A stretch of DNA of 64,000 nt from Corynebacterium glyciniphilum AJ 3170. Lineage in GTDB: Bacteria > Actinomycetota > Actinomycetes > Mycobacteriales > Mycobacteriaceae. This document shows positions 33,895-41,564 of the stretch, one piece after another. Made by a program: the position numbers and the translations under genes. Below the pieces are notes generated by a model. The model was not told the origin of the DNA. It saw nothing but the letters and a program-made list of their open reading frames with translations, and searched no databases. Numbering within the stretch: position 1 is the stretch's first letter; each line of letters opens with the position of its first letter. The DNA is taken from positions 62,001-126,000 of the forward strand of contig NZ_VDYZ01000011.1 of NCBI RefSeq assembly GCF_007673095.1, read 5' to 3'.

Positions 33895-35421
33895 TTACCC
33901 GGTCAGCCGGACCTGCGACCAGGCTTCACGGAGTTCCGGGACAGGGTCGGCGACCGTCTGCTCCCCGGCGTCGAAGATCTGCGTGGCGAAACCGTCCTGG
34001 TAGGGCGCCCACCCCGGATCGCCACGGTGGATGAACTCACGCCACCGCTGCTGCATCACCGTGGTCGTCGCCGCCATCCGGTCCCGCCCGCCCAGGGCCA
34101 GTGCGCCGGGGCCACGCCCGGAGTCGTAGCGTCCGAAGAGGATCGGCAGGTCCAGGGCGTGGGTGGCCCCGATCCCCGAGACATTCAGGGACGGGGTGGA
34201 CAGGTCCAGCCGGTACATCCACGCGCGGCCTGACGGGTGCTGGTCGGCCAGCCGCATCGACGGGGCGGTGAACAGGGCATCGCCGATGAAACGTCCGGCG
34301 TCCCCGCGGCGTCGCCCGTCGGAGTAGAACGTCGACAGGATGTCCGGGGCGCGGTCGCTGTCGATGAGGGAGGCGAAGCTCCGCGTCTGTCCCTGCAGGG
34401 TGCGCCGGGACACGCGGTTCCAGCGCATCAGCACGTACTCGTCGAGATTGGTGCCGATGAGCAGCGGGACGTCCAGTTGCGATCCCGGTTCGAGCGGGTG
34501 TCGAGGCAGGAGGTCGTCGATCACCGGGGCGAAGGCGCCGGAGATCCCTGAGACACCCCAGGAGGCGGCGTTGAGCTTCTCGGTCAGCCAGGCAAGATCC
34601 TGGTGCGGGGCGCCCACCGGATCCGTGTCGGTGCGTTCGCTGAGAAGTTCCAGCGCGGTGTTGCCGAGTTGCCGGGCCTGGTCGGGGGAGTGGACCATGG
34701 CGGCGGCCGGGGACTGGGCGATGAACCCCGCGACCAGCCCGTCCATGCGCGGTGACGCGCTCAGCGCGGTCACCATGGCACCGCCGCTGGATTCCCCCAT
34801 GACGGTGATACGGGACGGGTCCCCGCCGAAAGTGCGGGCGTTGGCGTGCACCCACTCGACGGCGGTGATGATGTCCGAGAGCCCGGTATTGGTGTCGAAC
34901 CGGTCGGCGTCGAGGGCGTCGGCGTGTCCCAGGGCGAGTTGGCCGAGGACGCCGACGCGGTAGTTCACGGCGACGTATACGGCGTCGGTCGCGGCGGCGA
35001 AGTACTCGCCGGAGAGCAGGGGCTCGCGGGCGGAACCGTGGATGTTGGAGCCCCCGTGCAGGTACACGACGACGGGGCGGTTCGCCTCCTCGTCGATGAC
35101 TCCGCCGGAGCCCGGCGTGGTCCCGCTGCGGGGGACGACCACGTTGAGCCAGAGGCAGTCCTCGGAGCCGATCCACCCGTGACGTGTATCGCGCCACTGA
35201 CTGCAGTATTCCCCGGGACGGTCGGCGACGAGGGTGCCGTCCCAGGGGGTTTTCGGGACGGCCCGACGGAAGCGACGGGGGCCGACAGGGGGTTCGGCGT
35301 AGGGGACACCGCGAAAGGCCACGCCGTGGTTCACGGCGTGGCCTCGGAGGTCGCCGGTGGTCGTGGTCACGGTCCACCGGTCGGCGACGGATGTGCGGAG
35401 CGTGTGCGGTCCCAGATGCAT
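33895..35421 (-). CDS. Type-B carboxylesterase
   Basis: A 508-residue alpha/beta-hydrolase of the carboxylesterase/cholinesterase family. The N-terminal signature is VAFRGVPYAEPPVG and SEDCLWLNVVVP; the oxyanion region is VVYLHGGSNIHGS; the nucleophile is in GESSGGAMV (about residue 210). The histidine is probably in the conserved position in ATHALDLPILFG. No signal peptide is visible, so it is cytosolic. It lies 17 bases after rubB on the same strand and has its own TAAGCT box seven bases upstream. This suggests both read-through and separate expression. It might hydrolyse esters made from alkane-derived alcohols. Confidence 0.92.
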   Translation of the reverse strand: MHLGPHTLRTSVADRWTVTTTTGDLRGHAVNHGVAFRGVPYAEPPVGPRRFRRAVPKTPWDGTLVADRPGEYCSQWRDTRHGWIGSEDCLWLNVVVPRSGTTPGSGGVIDEEANRPVVVYLHGGSNIHGSAREPLLSGEYFAAATDAVYVAVNYRVGVLGQLALGHADALDADRFDTNTGLSDIITAVEWVHANARTFGGDPSRITVMGESSGGAMVTALSASPRMDGLVAGFIAQSPAAAMVHSPDQARQLGNTALELLSERTDTDPVGAPHQDLAWLTEKLNAASWGVSGISGAFAPVIDDLLPRHPLEPGSQLDVPLLIGTNLDEYVLMRWNRVSRRTLQGQTRSFASLIDSDRAPDILSTFYSDGRRRGDAGRFIGDALFTAPSMRLADQHPSGRAWMYRLDLSTPSLNVSGIGATHALDLPILFGRYDSGRGPGALALGGRDRMAATTTVMQQRWREFIHRGDPGWAPYQDGFATQIFDAGEQTVADPVPELREAWSQVRLTG

Positions 35422-35428
35422 GGGGACC

Positions 35429-35434
35429 AGCTTA
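35429..35434 (-). promoter_or_regulatory. -10 box of the esterase gene, leaderless
   Basis: TAAGCT on the minus strand is seven bases before ATG 35421 and lies between the rubB stop and this start. Confidence 0.5.
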
Positions 35435-35438
35435 TCCC

Positions 35439-36713
35439 TCAGGTGGAGGGGATGAGCGCCCCGTCGGTGAAGAACTCTGACTCGACCTCGGTCAGGGTCA
35501 TACCCAGTGCATTCTTCGCCTTTCGGACGACGGGGCTGCGTCCCACGGTGGTGACACCGGAGACGACGGACTCCCCGCCGGAGCGGGACTCCAGGCTGAA
35601 GACCACGAGTTCATCGTCATCACTGACCAGGACCAGTTCGTGGTCGGACGGGTGGCTGGAGGGGCCGGGCTGGCCACTCTGCACCGGTCGTCCCGTGGCG
35701 CCGACCAGGTTCAGCATGAGACCGTACTGACGTGACCAGCCTTTCGGCGGGCTGAGCAGGAACCGGTCCGCTTCCTGACCGGCCATGGTCAGCCCGACGA
35801 TGCCACCCAGCAGACGGGCGGAACCTTCGTCCTCGGGGAGGGTGACTGTCCCGTCCTCCGCCCGGATCTCGACGCAGTCGCCTGCGGCCCAGACACCGGG
35901 GACGGAGGTGCGACCGTACTCGTCGATGATGATCCCACGACCGACCTCCAGTCCGGCGGAGCGGGCCAGCGAGATGTCGCGGTCGAGTCCGACGGAGACG
36001 ACCATGACCGCCGGGTCGAGTTCAGCGACGGTGTCGTTGATCTCCTCGTCGGACAGTCCGCACCGGATGTCGATGCCGTGGGCGGTGTGTTTGCCCCGCA
36101 ACCAGCCGGCCGCAGCGGCGGGCAGGATACGGCGGCAGATGTCGTCCTGCGCCTCCAGCACGGTGATGGTGGCCTCGGTCAGCGTCGACGCCCCCGCTGC
36201 TGCCTCAAGTCCGAGGATGCCGGCGCCGATGATGACGACGTTGTCCTCGGCGCTCAGCGCGGCGAGGGAGTCACGCAGGGATGTCGAGTGCTCCGGGGTG
36301 CGGATGTAGTGGACGTCGCGGCCCTTGAGCCACGGGGCGTCGAGGTGGCGTGGAGACGCCCCGGTAGCGAAGATCAACTGGTCCCAGGAGTACTGCTCAC
36401 CGTTGACCGTGATGGTGCGGTCGGCGGTGTCCACCGCAGTGACCTCACTGGACAGGTGCAGCTCAACATCCACATTGTCGGATCCGTCGAACACGGCGCC
36501 CGGCAGGGAGACGTCCTCGGGGCCCTTACCGTCGATGAGAATGTCCTTGTTCACGGACGGGCGACGGTAGGGGCGGTGGGATTCCCGCGTGAAGATGTCC
36601 ACGGTGGTGGGGCCGACGGTGTCCCCGGCCGCAGCGAGGAAGGCCTTGAGCGCCGAGTGGGCGGCCACACCGCCGCCGATGACGGCGATGCGCTGGTGGT
36701 CGGCTTGAGTCAT
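35439..36713 (-). CDS. rubB: Rubredoxin reductase
   Basis: A 424-residue FAD enzyme passing electrons from NADH to rubredoxin for the alkane monooxygenase. The FAD motif is IAVIGGGVAAHSALKAF at the N terminus, the NADH motif is NVVIIGAGILGLEAAAG (about residue 150-166), and the FAD-binding aspartate is in VPGVWAAGDCVEI (about 283). A C-terminal dimerisation-type domain (about 330-424) follows. ATG 36713 is preferred to 36758, which sits directly against the rubredoxin stop without a ribosome site. It is the fifth gene of the alk operon. Assignment to rubredoxin rather than ferredoxin rests on the neighbours. Confidence 0.9.
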   Translation of the reverse strand: MTQADHQRIAVIGGGVAAHSALKAFLAAAGDTVGPTTVDIFTRESHRPYRRPSVNKDILIDGKGPEDVSLPGAVFDGSDNVDVELHLSSEVTAVDTADRTITVNGEQYSWDQLIFATGASPRHLDAPWLKGRDVHYIRTPEHSTSLRDSLAALSAEDNVVIIGAGILGLEAAAGASTLTEATITVLEAQDDICRRILPAAAAGWLRGKHTAHGIDIRCGLSDEEINDTVAELDPAVMVVSVGLDRDISLARSAGLEVGRGIIIDEYGRTSVPGVWAAGDCVEIRAEDGTVTLPEDEGSARLLGGIVGLTMAGQEADRFLLSPPKGWSRQYGLMLNLVGATGRPVQSGQPGPSSHPSDHELVLVSDDDELVVFSLESRSGGESVVSGVTTVGRSPVVRKAKNALGMTLTEVESEFFTDGALIPST

Positions 36714-36758
36714 GTGCTGATCCTGTCTGTTCTGGTCTGTGGCGGTCGGACGCGGCAT

Positions 36759-36941
36759 CTACTTGCGGCTGATCTGGACCATCTCGAAGTCGGCCTTCGC
36801 AGCTCCGCAGTCCGGGCATTCCCAGTCGTCGGGGATGTCGGCCCAGAGCGTGCCCGGGGGGAAGCCCTCCGCCGGGTCGCCTTCCGCTTCGTCGTAGATG
36901 TACCCGCACTGCAGGCATTCGTAGACTTTGTAGTCGTCCAT
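36759..36941 (-). CDS. rubA: Rubredoxin, second of two
   Basis: A 60-residue iron protein with one Fe(Cys)4 centre. The two knuckles are [18 protein letters not shown] and [20 protein letters not shown] precedes ATG 36941 by eight bases, so the longer in-frame start at 36992 is rejected. It matches the AlkG2-type rubredoxins that support AlkB. It lies between the other rubredoxin and rubB. Confidence 0.96.
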   Translation of the reverse strand: MDDYKVYECLQCGYIYDEAEGDPAEGFPPGTLWADIPDDWECPDCGAAKADFEMVQISRK

Positions 36942-36992
36942 GGTGAGCTCCTTTCCTGAGCTGGTTGACGGTGACGCCGTTGCTGCGGTCAT

Positions 36993-37169
36993 CTAGCTGA
37001 CCTTGTCGAAGTCGACCTTGTCGCGGACGCCGCAGTCCGGGCAGAACCAGTCCTCGGGGACCTCGGCGTCCCAGTCGAAACCGGGCTTGAATCCTTCAGC
37101 ATCGTCGCCTTTGTCGGTGTCGACTCGGTAGTCACACAGGGGGCACTGGTACACAGCCACAGTGGTCAC
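36993..37169 (-). CDS. rubA: Rubredoxin, first of two
   Basis: A 58-residue rubredoxin starting at GTG 37169, with AAAGGA four to five bases upstream. Knuckles are YQCPLCDYRV and WFCPDCGVRDKVDF, and the aromatic WDAEVPEDWF core is present. It is easy to overlook because of its length and GTG start. The acidic segment DTDKGDDAEG is longer than in the second copy, so the two may differ in partner preference, as AlkG1- and AlkG2-type rubredoxins do. Confidence 0.9.
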   Translation of the reverse strand: MTTVAVYQCPLCDYRVDTDKGDDAEGFKPGFDWDAEVPEDWFCPDCGVRDKVDFDKVS

Positions 37170-37268
37170 CCGTCCTTTCTCTTCTCTGTTGTCGTCATGG
37201 TGCAGTCGTGGCCGGCGTGCGGGTCACACGCCGGCCGTGGCGGACGGGTCCGCCGGGCAGTCAAGCCG

Positions 37269-37655
37269 TCAGGCAGTGGGGGCGGGGCCTGCGGCTCCGC
37301 CGGCGCCGGCGGCGTAGTCGATGGGCTTGCGGTTCTTCGGGCGCGGGATCACGTGCGTCGAAGGCACCCCGGGTCCGCGGTAGATGCCGACGATGCCAGG
37401 GAAAAGGAAAAACAGGGAGATCAGGATCAACCAGGGTGCGACGGCCTCGACATACGGGGTGCCGAAGGCGCCGAAGATACCCAGTGCGAGCGCGGCCGCG
37501 CCGACTACGCAGGATGCGGTGCACAGCAGGTAGTGCATCTTCGGGTTCGTCATCTTCTGCGGAGGCGCCTGGTTCTCGGGAATGTCGGCGCCACCGGTGG
37601 AGCGCAGTGCCTCCAGATCAGAGGGCTGCTTGTTCGGTTGAGCTGTCGATGTCAT
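37269..37655 (-). CDS. Two-TM membrane protein of the alk operon
   Basis: Not recognised as a named family. The 128-residue protein has a polar N-terminal half, two hydrophobic segments (about 45-65, LLCTASCVVGAAALALGIFGAF; about 72-92, WLILISLFFLFPGIVGIY) and a basic, alanine/glycine-rich tail. GAAGGAGT, located in the end of alkB, is six bases before ATG 37655, and the alkB stop overlaps the region, so synthesis is tied to AlkB. Membrane location and coupling suggest an accessory of the monooxygenase complex or of alkane entry. Confidence 0.8.
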   Translation of the reverse strand: MTSTAQPNKQPSDLEALRSTGGADIPENQAPPQKMTNPKMHYLLCTASCVVGAAALALGIFGAFGTPYVEAVAPWLILISLFFLFPGIVGIYRGPGVPSTHVIPRPKNRKPIDYAAGAGGAAGPAPTA

Positions 37656-37657
37656 GG

Positions 37658-38920
37658 TCAGGACTCCTTCGCCGCAACGCCTGCGGGTGCCTTCTTGGCC
37701 CACTTGGCACGCAGCTTGGCGGCCTTACGCGGGTAGAGGTTCGCACGCTCCGTGTCGTAGTTGTAGTACTGCATCAGGCGCTTGTCCATGATGGCGAACC
37801 ACAGGGGCGGGAACGAAGCCACGGCGATCATCGTCGCGTAGCCCTGGGGGAGCTCCGGGGCGTAGACGTCCGAACGCAGGGACTGGTACCGACGGGTCGG
37901 GTTGGCATGGTGGTCCGAGTGGCGCTGCAGCTGGTACAGGAAGATGTTCGTGGTCAGGTTGTCGGAGTTCCAGGAGTGCTCCGGGGAGCAGCGCTCGTAG
38001 CGGCCGTCCTCGAGCTTCTGTCGCAGCAGGCCGTAGTGCTCGAGGTAGTTCACGAACTCCAGCAGGGCGATGCCGATGACCGCCTGGATCAGCAGGTAGG
38101 GCAGGATGCCGATGCCGAAGCCGATCAGCAGGCCGCCCCACAGCAGGACGGTGATCAGCCAGGCGTTGAGGACGTCATTGTCCAGGTTGAACTGGCTCTT
38201 GCCGCCGCGGGCGAGACGCTTCTTCTCGATGTCCCAGGCGCGGGGGATCTGACGGGGGATGGAACGGATCAGGTAGGCGTAGACGTTCTCGCCCATGCGG
38301 GAGCTGACCGGGTCCTCCGGGGTTGCGACCTTCACATGGTGGCCCTTGTTGTGCTCGACGTAGAAGTGACCGTAGGCGGGGACCGCCAGGACGATCTTGC
38401 CGAGCCAGCGCTCGAAGCTACCCTTCTTGTGACCGAGCTCGTGGGCGGCGACGATGCCGATACCCGAGGTCATGCCCATGGTCCAGGCCAGGCCGACCTT
38501 CTCGTACCACTCGAGCCCGCCATAGGTCCACTGCCAGCAGCACATGATCAGGCTGGCGAGCATGAGCGGGAAGTACAGGTAGGAGATGATCCGGTAGTAC
38601 TTGGTCTCCTCCAGCCAGGGGACGAACTCCTCTGGTGCGTTCTCGCCGTCGCGGCCGAGGACCCAGTCCCCGATCGGCACCACGATGAACACGGCGATGG
38701 GTCCCAGGAACCAGGAGGCGGAGACGAGGGCTTCGGGCGCGCTGATCGCCCTCATCCACTCGACGACCCCCCAGATGATCAGGGGCATGGCGGCGGGCAC
38801 CATGCTGAGAATCCAGGCGTACTTCTTCTTGTCCACCCACTGTTGTTCTTCAGCGGTGAACCCGTTGTCTACAGCGACACCACCCTTGGCAGGTGACGTC
38901 TTCTTGTTTGTTGTCGTCAT
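37658..38920 (-). CDS. alkB: Alkane 1-monooxygenase
   Basis: A 420-residue integral membrane diiron enzyme that hydroxylates n-alkanes at the terminal carbon. Six helices are expected. The histidine boxes are HELGHKKG, the EHNKGHH box, and LQRHSDHHANPTRRYQSLR, with the NYLEHYGL motif that includes a further conserved histidine; together they bind the diiron site. The RYQSLR end of the third box is diagnostic of AlkB. ATG 38920 follows GGAGG by about ten bases. It heads an operon with a membrane protein, two rubredoxins, a reductase and an esterase. Confidence 0.97.
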   Translation of the reverse strand: MTTTNKKTSPAKGGVAVDNGFTAEEQQWVDKKKYAWILSMVPAAMPLIIWGVVEWMRAISAPEALVSASWFLGPIAVFIVVPIGDWVLGRDGENAPEEFVPWLEETKYYRIISYLYFPLMLASLIMCCWQWTYGGLEWYEKVGLAWTMGMTSGIGIVAAHELGHKKGSFERWLGKIVLAVPAYGHFYVEHNKGHHVKVATPEDPVSSRMGENVYAYLIRSIPRQIPRAWDIEKKRLARGGKSQFNLDNDVLNAWLITVLLWGGLLIGFGIGILPYLLIQAVIGIALLEFVNYLEHYGLLRQKLEDGRYERCSPEHSWNSDNLTTNIFLYQLQRHSDHHANPTRRYQSLRSDVYAPELPQGYATMIAVASFPPLWFAIMDKRLMQYYNYDTERANLYPRKAAKLRAKWAKKAPAGVAAKES

Positions 38921-38951
38921 GGCTAGGCGACCTCCATCTGACTGGCGTGAA

Positions 38952-38984
38952 GTGTGTTGTGGAACACACACTATGTAAAGTGTG
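38952..38984. promoter_or_regulatory. Two overlapping palindromes in the alkB promoter
   Basis: GTGTGTT-GTGG-AACACAC (38952-38969) overlaps CACACT-ATGTAA-AGTGTG (38967-38984), 32-64 bases before the alkB start. On the minus strand the second one includes TACATA, a likely -10 element. This suits a repressor of the TetR type, as AlkU/AlkX in related clusters. Confidence 0.6.
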
Positions 38985-39369
38985 GTTCACAGTACAATAG
39001 GTATTCGCAGAACACAATGTTTCGCGGGAAAAATCTGGATCGGACACTACGGAACACTCTGAACAGTGACTATCTGGCCACAAGGGGGTGGCGCGGTAGG
39101 CCCGGGTCCTTAGCAGAAGGGCCGGAAAGTTATGTACACCGGGGGTGTCGTAGCGTGTCTTCGAGCAGATGAAACGGGCCCTGTGTCCGTCGTCCGGGTC
39201 CGGGGTCTGTTGTCGGCGATGGTGCGGGTGTCACGGGCCCGGGGGTGCGTATCCCAGGGGAGTGGCGGGCCGGATCGGCGCCCCGGAATGAACTTTGGTC
39301 AGGAAGCGACCAGAGCCGTGAGCAGATTCCGACACGTTCCACGCCACATCCACTTCTCTGGTGACACTG
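38985..39369. other. Intergenic region without a recognisable gene
   Basis: About 385 bases between the divergent alk operon and the tandem paralogues. The first 100 bases are AT-rich and repeat GAACAC-like words (39010, 39052), which may extend the alk control region. The remaining part is GC-rich with only short open frames that lack ribosome sites. No RNA gene was recognised. Confidence 0.5.
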
Positions 39370-39375
39370 TAACGT
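39370..39375 (+). promoter_or_regulatory. -10 box of paralogue 1, leaderless
   Basis: TAACGT lies seven bases before ATG 39383; the second paralogue has TAGCGT at the same spacing. Confidence 0.6.
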
Positions 39376-39382
39376 GAGGTCC

Positions 39383-41554
39383 ATGCCGACATGGTCTGAA
39401 ATGCGTGGGCTCATTCAATGCGGTTGCGATGCCCCACTTCGGGCAACTGTGACGCTGTGGGGTGAACCGGACGGATCCCAGTACGGGTGGGTGATGGGCG
39501 GGGAGAGAATCGCGTCTCTCGCTCTCGGGCCGGGGACCTACCGCCTTGCCCGTGATAACCGATCGCGCGCCGTCAGCGAGCTTGACGGGACGCCGCGACT
39601 GGTCGACGACGGTGAACATGCCGTGGTCATGCAGGGGGCATCTCCTCTCGAGGCCACGGGGTGTCTCGCGCTGACCAGCTCTGCAGGAGTGCTGTTCAGC
39701 AGAGATCTTCTGAATACGGTGCTGGACCGGGTGTACCCGGCGGGGCCCGTCGAACAAGTGACACACGACGGCCGGGCGGCCTGGCTCGTGCCCGGTCTGC
39801 CTACCCGGCATTACAAGCTGCCCGAGATGCCGCGGTCCATGGTGGTCGACGCCGAGACCGGAGTTGTCGTCAGGATCGACAACGGTGACGGCGGTGGAGA
39901 ACTGACCGACCTCGAGTGTCCGTCGTCGCTCTCCTCCGACGATGCCACATGGGGAACTGTGGTCTCGGAGAAGTACGGGGTTCCCGTCGCACCTGAGCCA
40001 TGGCGGCCACGTGGCGCTGAGGGTGAAGGTGATTCGTTGCACGAAGGCGCTGCTGCGGTGCCGCAGCCTCCTGTCGGGGAATTCACCAGGTTCCTGGATA
40101 GCTACTCGCGGCCTGCGCCCGCCCCTGTTCCGGACGGGCACAGGTCGCTGCTGGTCGTCGGGGCACTCCCCGTTGATCCGTCCGACTCGCTTCCCACGTG
40201 GCGCCGCGGTACCACCATCGATATGGTCCTCGGCTTCATGGAGGTAGTAGATTCCGGCGCGATGGATTACTCAACGCTCGTTGAGCCGTGCACGGTGACG
40301 GCATGGGCGGAACCTGTGCAGGACGGGGAGCCAGTGGACCAGAGAATGAACCGGAGAGGTTTTCGCTGGCAGACCGTCCTGCGGGGAGACGGATGGACGG
40401 CACTGTGGGACGCCGACCGGCCGACAGTCGGATACGTCAAGGTTACCGGAGTCTTCTATACGGGTCCGGACTACGGTCACCCGTATTCCCCGACCAGGGG
40501 GATGCTCACCAGGATCCGGCTCGACTGCGACCTGCGGCACCAGGACGCAGTGGTTCCCGGTGTGCCGGTACCGGCAATTGATGTCATCGACGGGCGAGAC
40601 TTACCGTACTGGGACGAGGAGCCCTGGTTCGGCAGTGTAGATCGCCTGCTGTTCACCGTGGACCTCGACGCTGCGGCGCCTCCTGTGGTGAAAGAGACGC
40701 ACGAGCCGCAGGGCGTGCTCGATTTCGCGGTCTCCCGGGACGGCGAGACTACGACGCTGTGGCGTCCGGAAGGCGGGGCGCTTCCTGCGCTGTGGCGTAC
40801 TGACCTGGATACCGGTGACACCGGGCGGGTGCTCCTGCCGGTGGTGGTGCACCAGTACGGGCATCCTCCATACTGGGAATTCCCTGCGCATGGCGGAGTA
40901 ACGCTGCGTGTCCGGTGCGCAGGCGGGGAGTTCCTCATTGACAGGGACGGGACCGTTCAGGATGCTCCTCCGGAGTCGCCGGTTTTTCCCGGGATCGCCG
41001 GCATCGACGACGAACCGACCCACGTCCGACGGCATCCTGACGGTGGATGGGTCGTCGTGTATGTCGAGTGGGACGCGGGTCCGGATGGCGGATGCTTCCA
41101 ACATCTCGGTCGACTCAGCGACGACGGTCAGGTCACTTGGGTCGAGAGCCTCCTCAACGTCCCTAGCGTGTCGTTGGTGATCGCCGACGGGTGGATCTTC
41201 ACCGGCATGGAGAACGTACTGACCGTGCGGGACAGTGATCTCGGCGTGGTGGTGCGCCGTCAACTGCCCTGGCATGTCGAGAGCCTGGTGGAGCTGGGGC
41301 CGTGGTTGGGTATCGACCGCCGCGGTCGACGACCTGGGATCGTGGGCGCGGATGACCCGGAGGAGTGCTACAGTCTGCTTGATCCTGAGACGTTCGAGTC
41401 TGTTCTCGACATCGACATCGATCCCGGACTGACTTTCAGGACTTACGTGCGCTGGTTCGACGGCGAGCTGTGGTTCGCGGACGGCCGTCTCCGCGTCTTT
41501 ACCCCGCAGGTAGACGGGTCCTGGGTGTCCCGGGAAATAAGGCTGCCAGGGTAG
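39383..41554 (+). CDS. Large protein of unknown function, paralogue 1
   Basis: A 723-residue cytosolic-looking protein that I do not recognise. No signal peptide or membrane helix is present. Three parts can be discerned. Residues about 15-170 are strand-rich with PLRATVTLWG, GPGTYRLARDNRSR and the line VDAETGVVVRID. Residues about 230-400 have VLRGDGWTALWDADRP followed by FYTGPDY. From about 420 on, repeated short strands with LDPETFESVLDID, HPDGGWVVVYV and LSDDGQVTW resemble a beta-propeller. It is about a third identical to the next protein by eye. Adjacent genes are divergent alk and its paralogue. Confidence 0.8.
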   Translation: MPTWSEMRGLIQCGCDAPLRATVTLWGEPDGSQYGWVMGGERIASLALGPGTYRLARDNRSRAVSELDGTPRLVDDGEHAVVMQGASPLEATGCLALTSSAGVLFSRDLLNTVLDRVYPAGPVEQVTHDGRAAWLVPGLPTRHYKLPEMPRSMVVDAETGVVVRIDNGDGGGELTDLECPSSLSSDDATWGTVVSEKYGVPVAPEPWRPRGAEGEGDSLHEGAAAVPQPPVGEFTRFLDSYSRPAPAPVPDGHRSLLVVGALPVDPSDSLPTWRRGTTIDMVLGFMEVVDSGAMDYSTLVEPCTVTAWAEPVQDGEPVDQRMNRRGFRWQTVLRGDGWTALWDADRPTVGYVKVTGVFYTGPDYGHPYSPTRGMLTRIRLDCDLRHQDAVVPGVPVPAIDVIDGRDLPYWDEEPWFGSVDRLLFTVDLDAAAPPVVKETHEPQGVLDFAVSRDGETTTLWRPEGGALPALWRTDLDTGDTGRVLLPVVVHQYGHPPYWEFPAHGGVTLRVRCAGGEFLIDRDGTVQDAPPESPVFPGIAGIDDEPTHVRRHPDGGWVVVYVEWDAGPDGGCFQHLGRLSDDGQVTWVESLLNVPSVSLVIADGWIFTGMENVLTVRDSDLGVVVRRQLPWHVESLVELGPWLGIDRRGRRPGIVGADDPEECYSLLDPETFESVLDIDIDPGLTFRTYVRWFDGELWFADGRLRVFTPQVDGSWVSREIRLPG

Positions 41555-41557
41555 CGT
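41552..41557 (+). promoter_or_regulatory. -10 box of paralogue 2, leaderless
   Basis: TAGCGT begins in the stop codon of paralogue 1 and is seven bases before ATG 41565. Confidence 0.55.
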
Positions 41558-41564
41558 GATTGGG

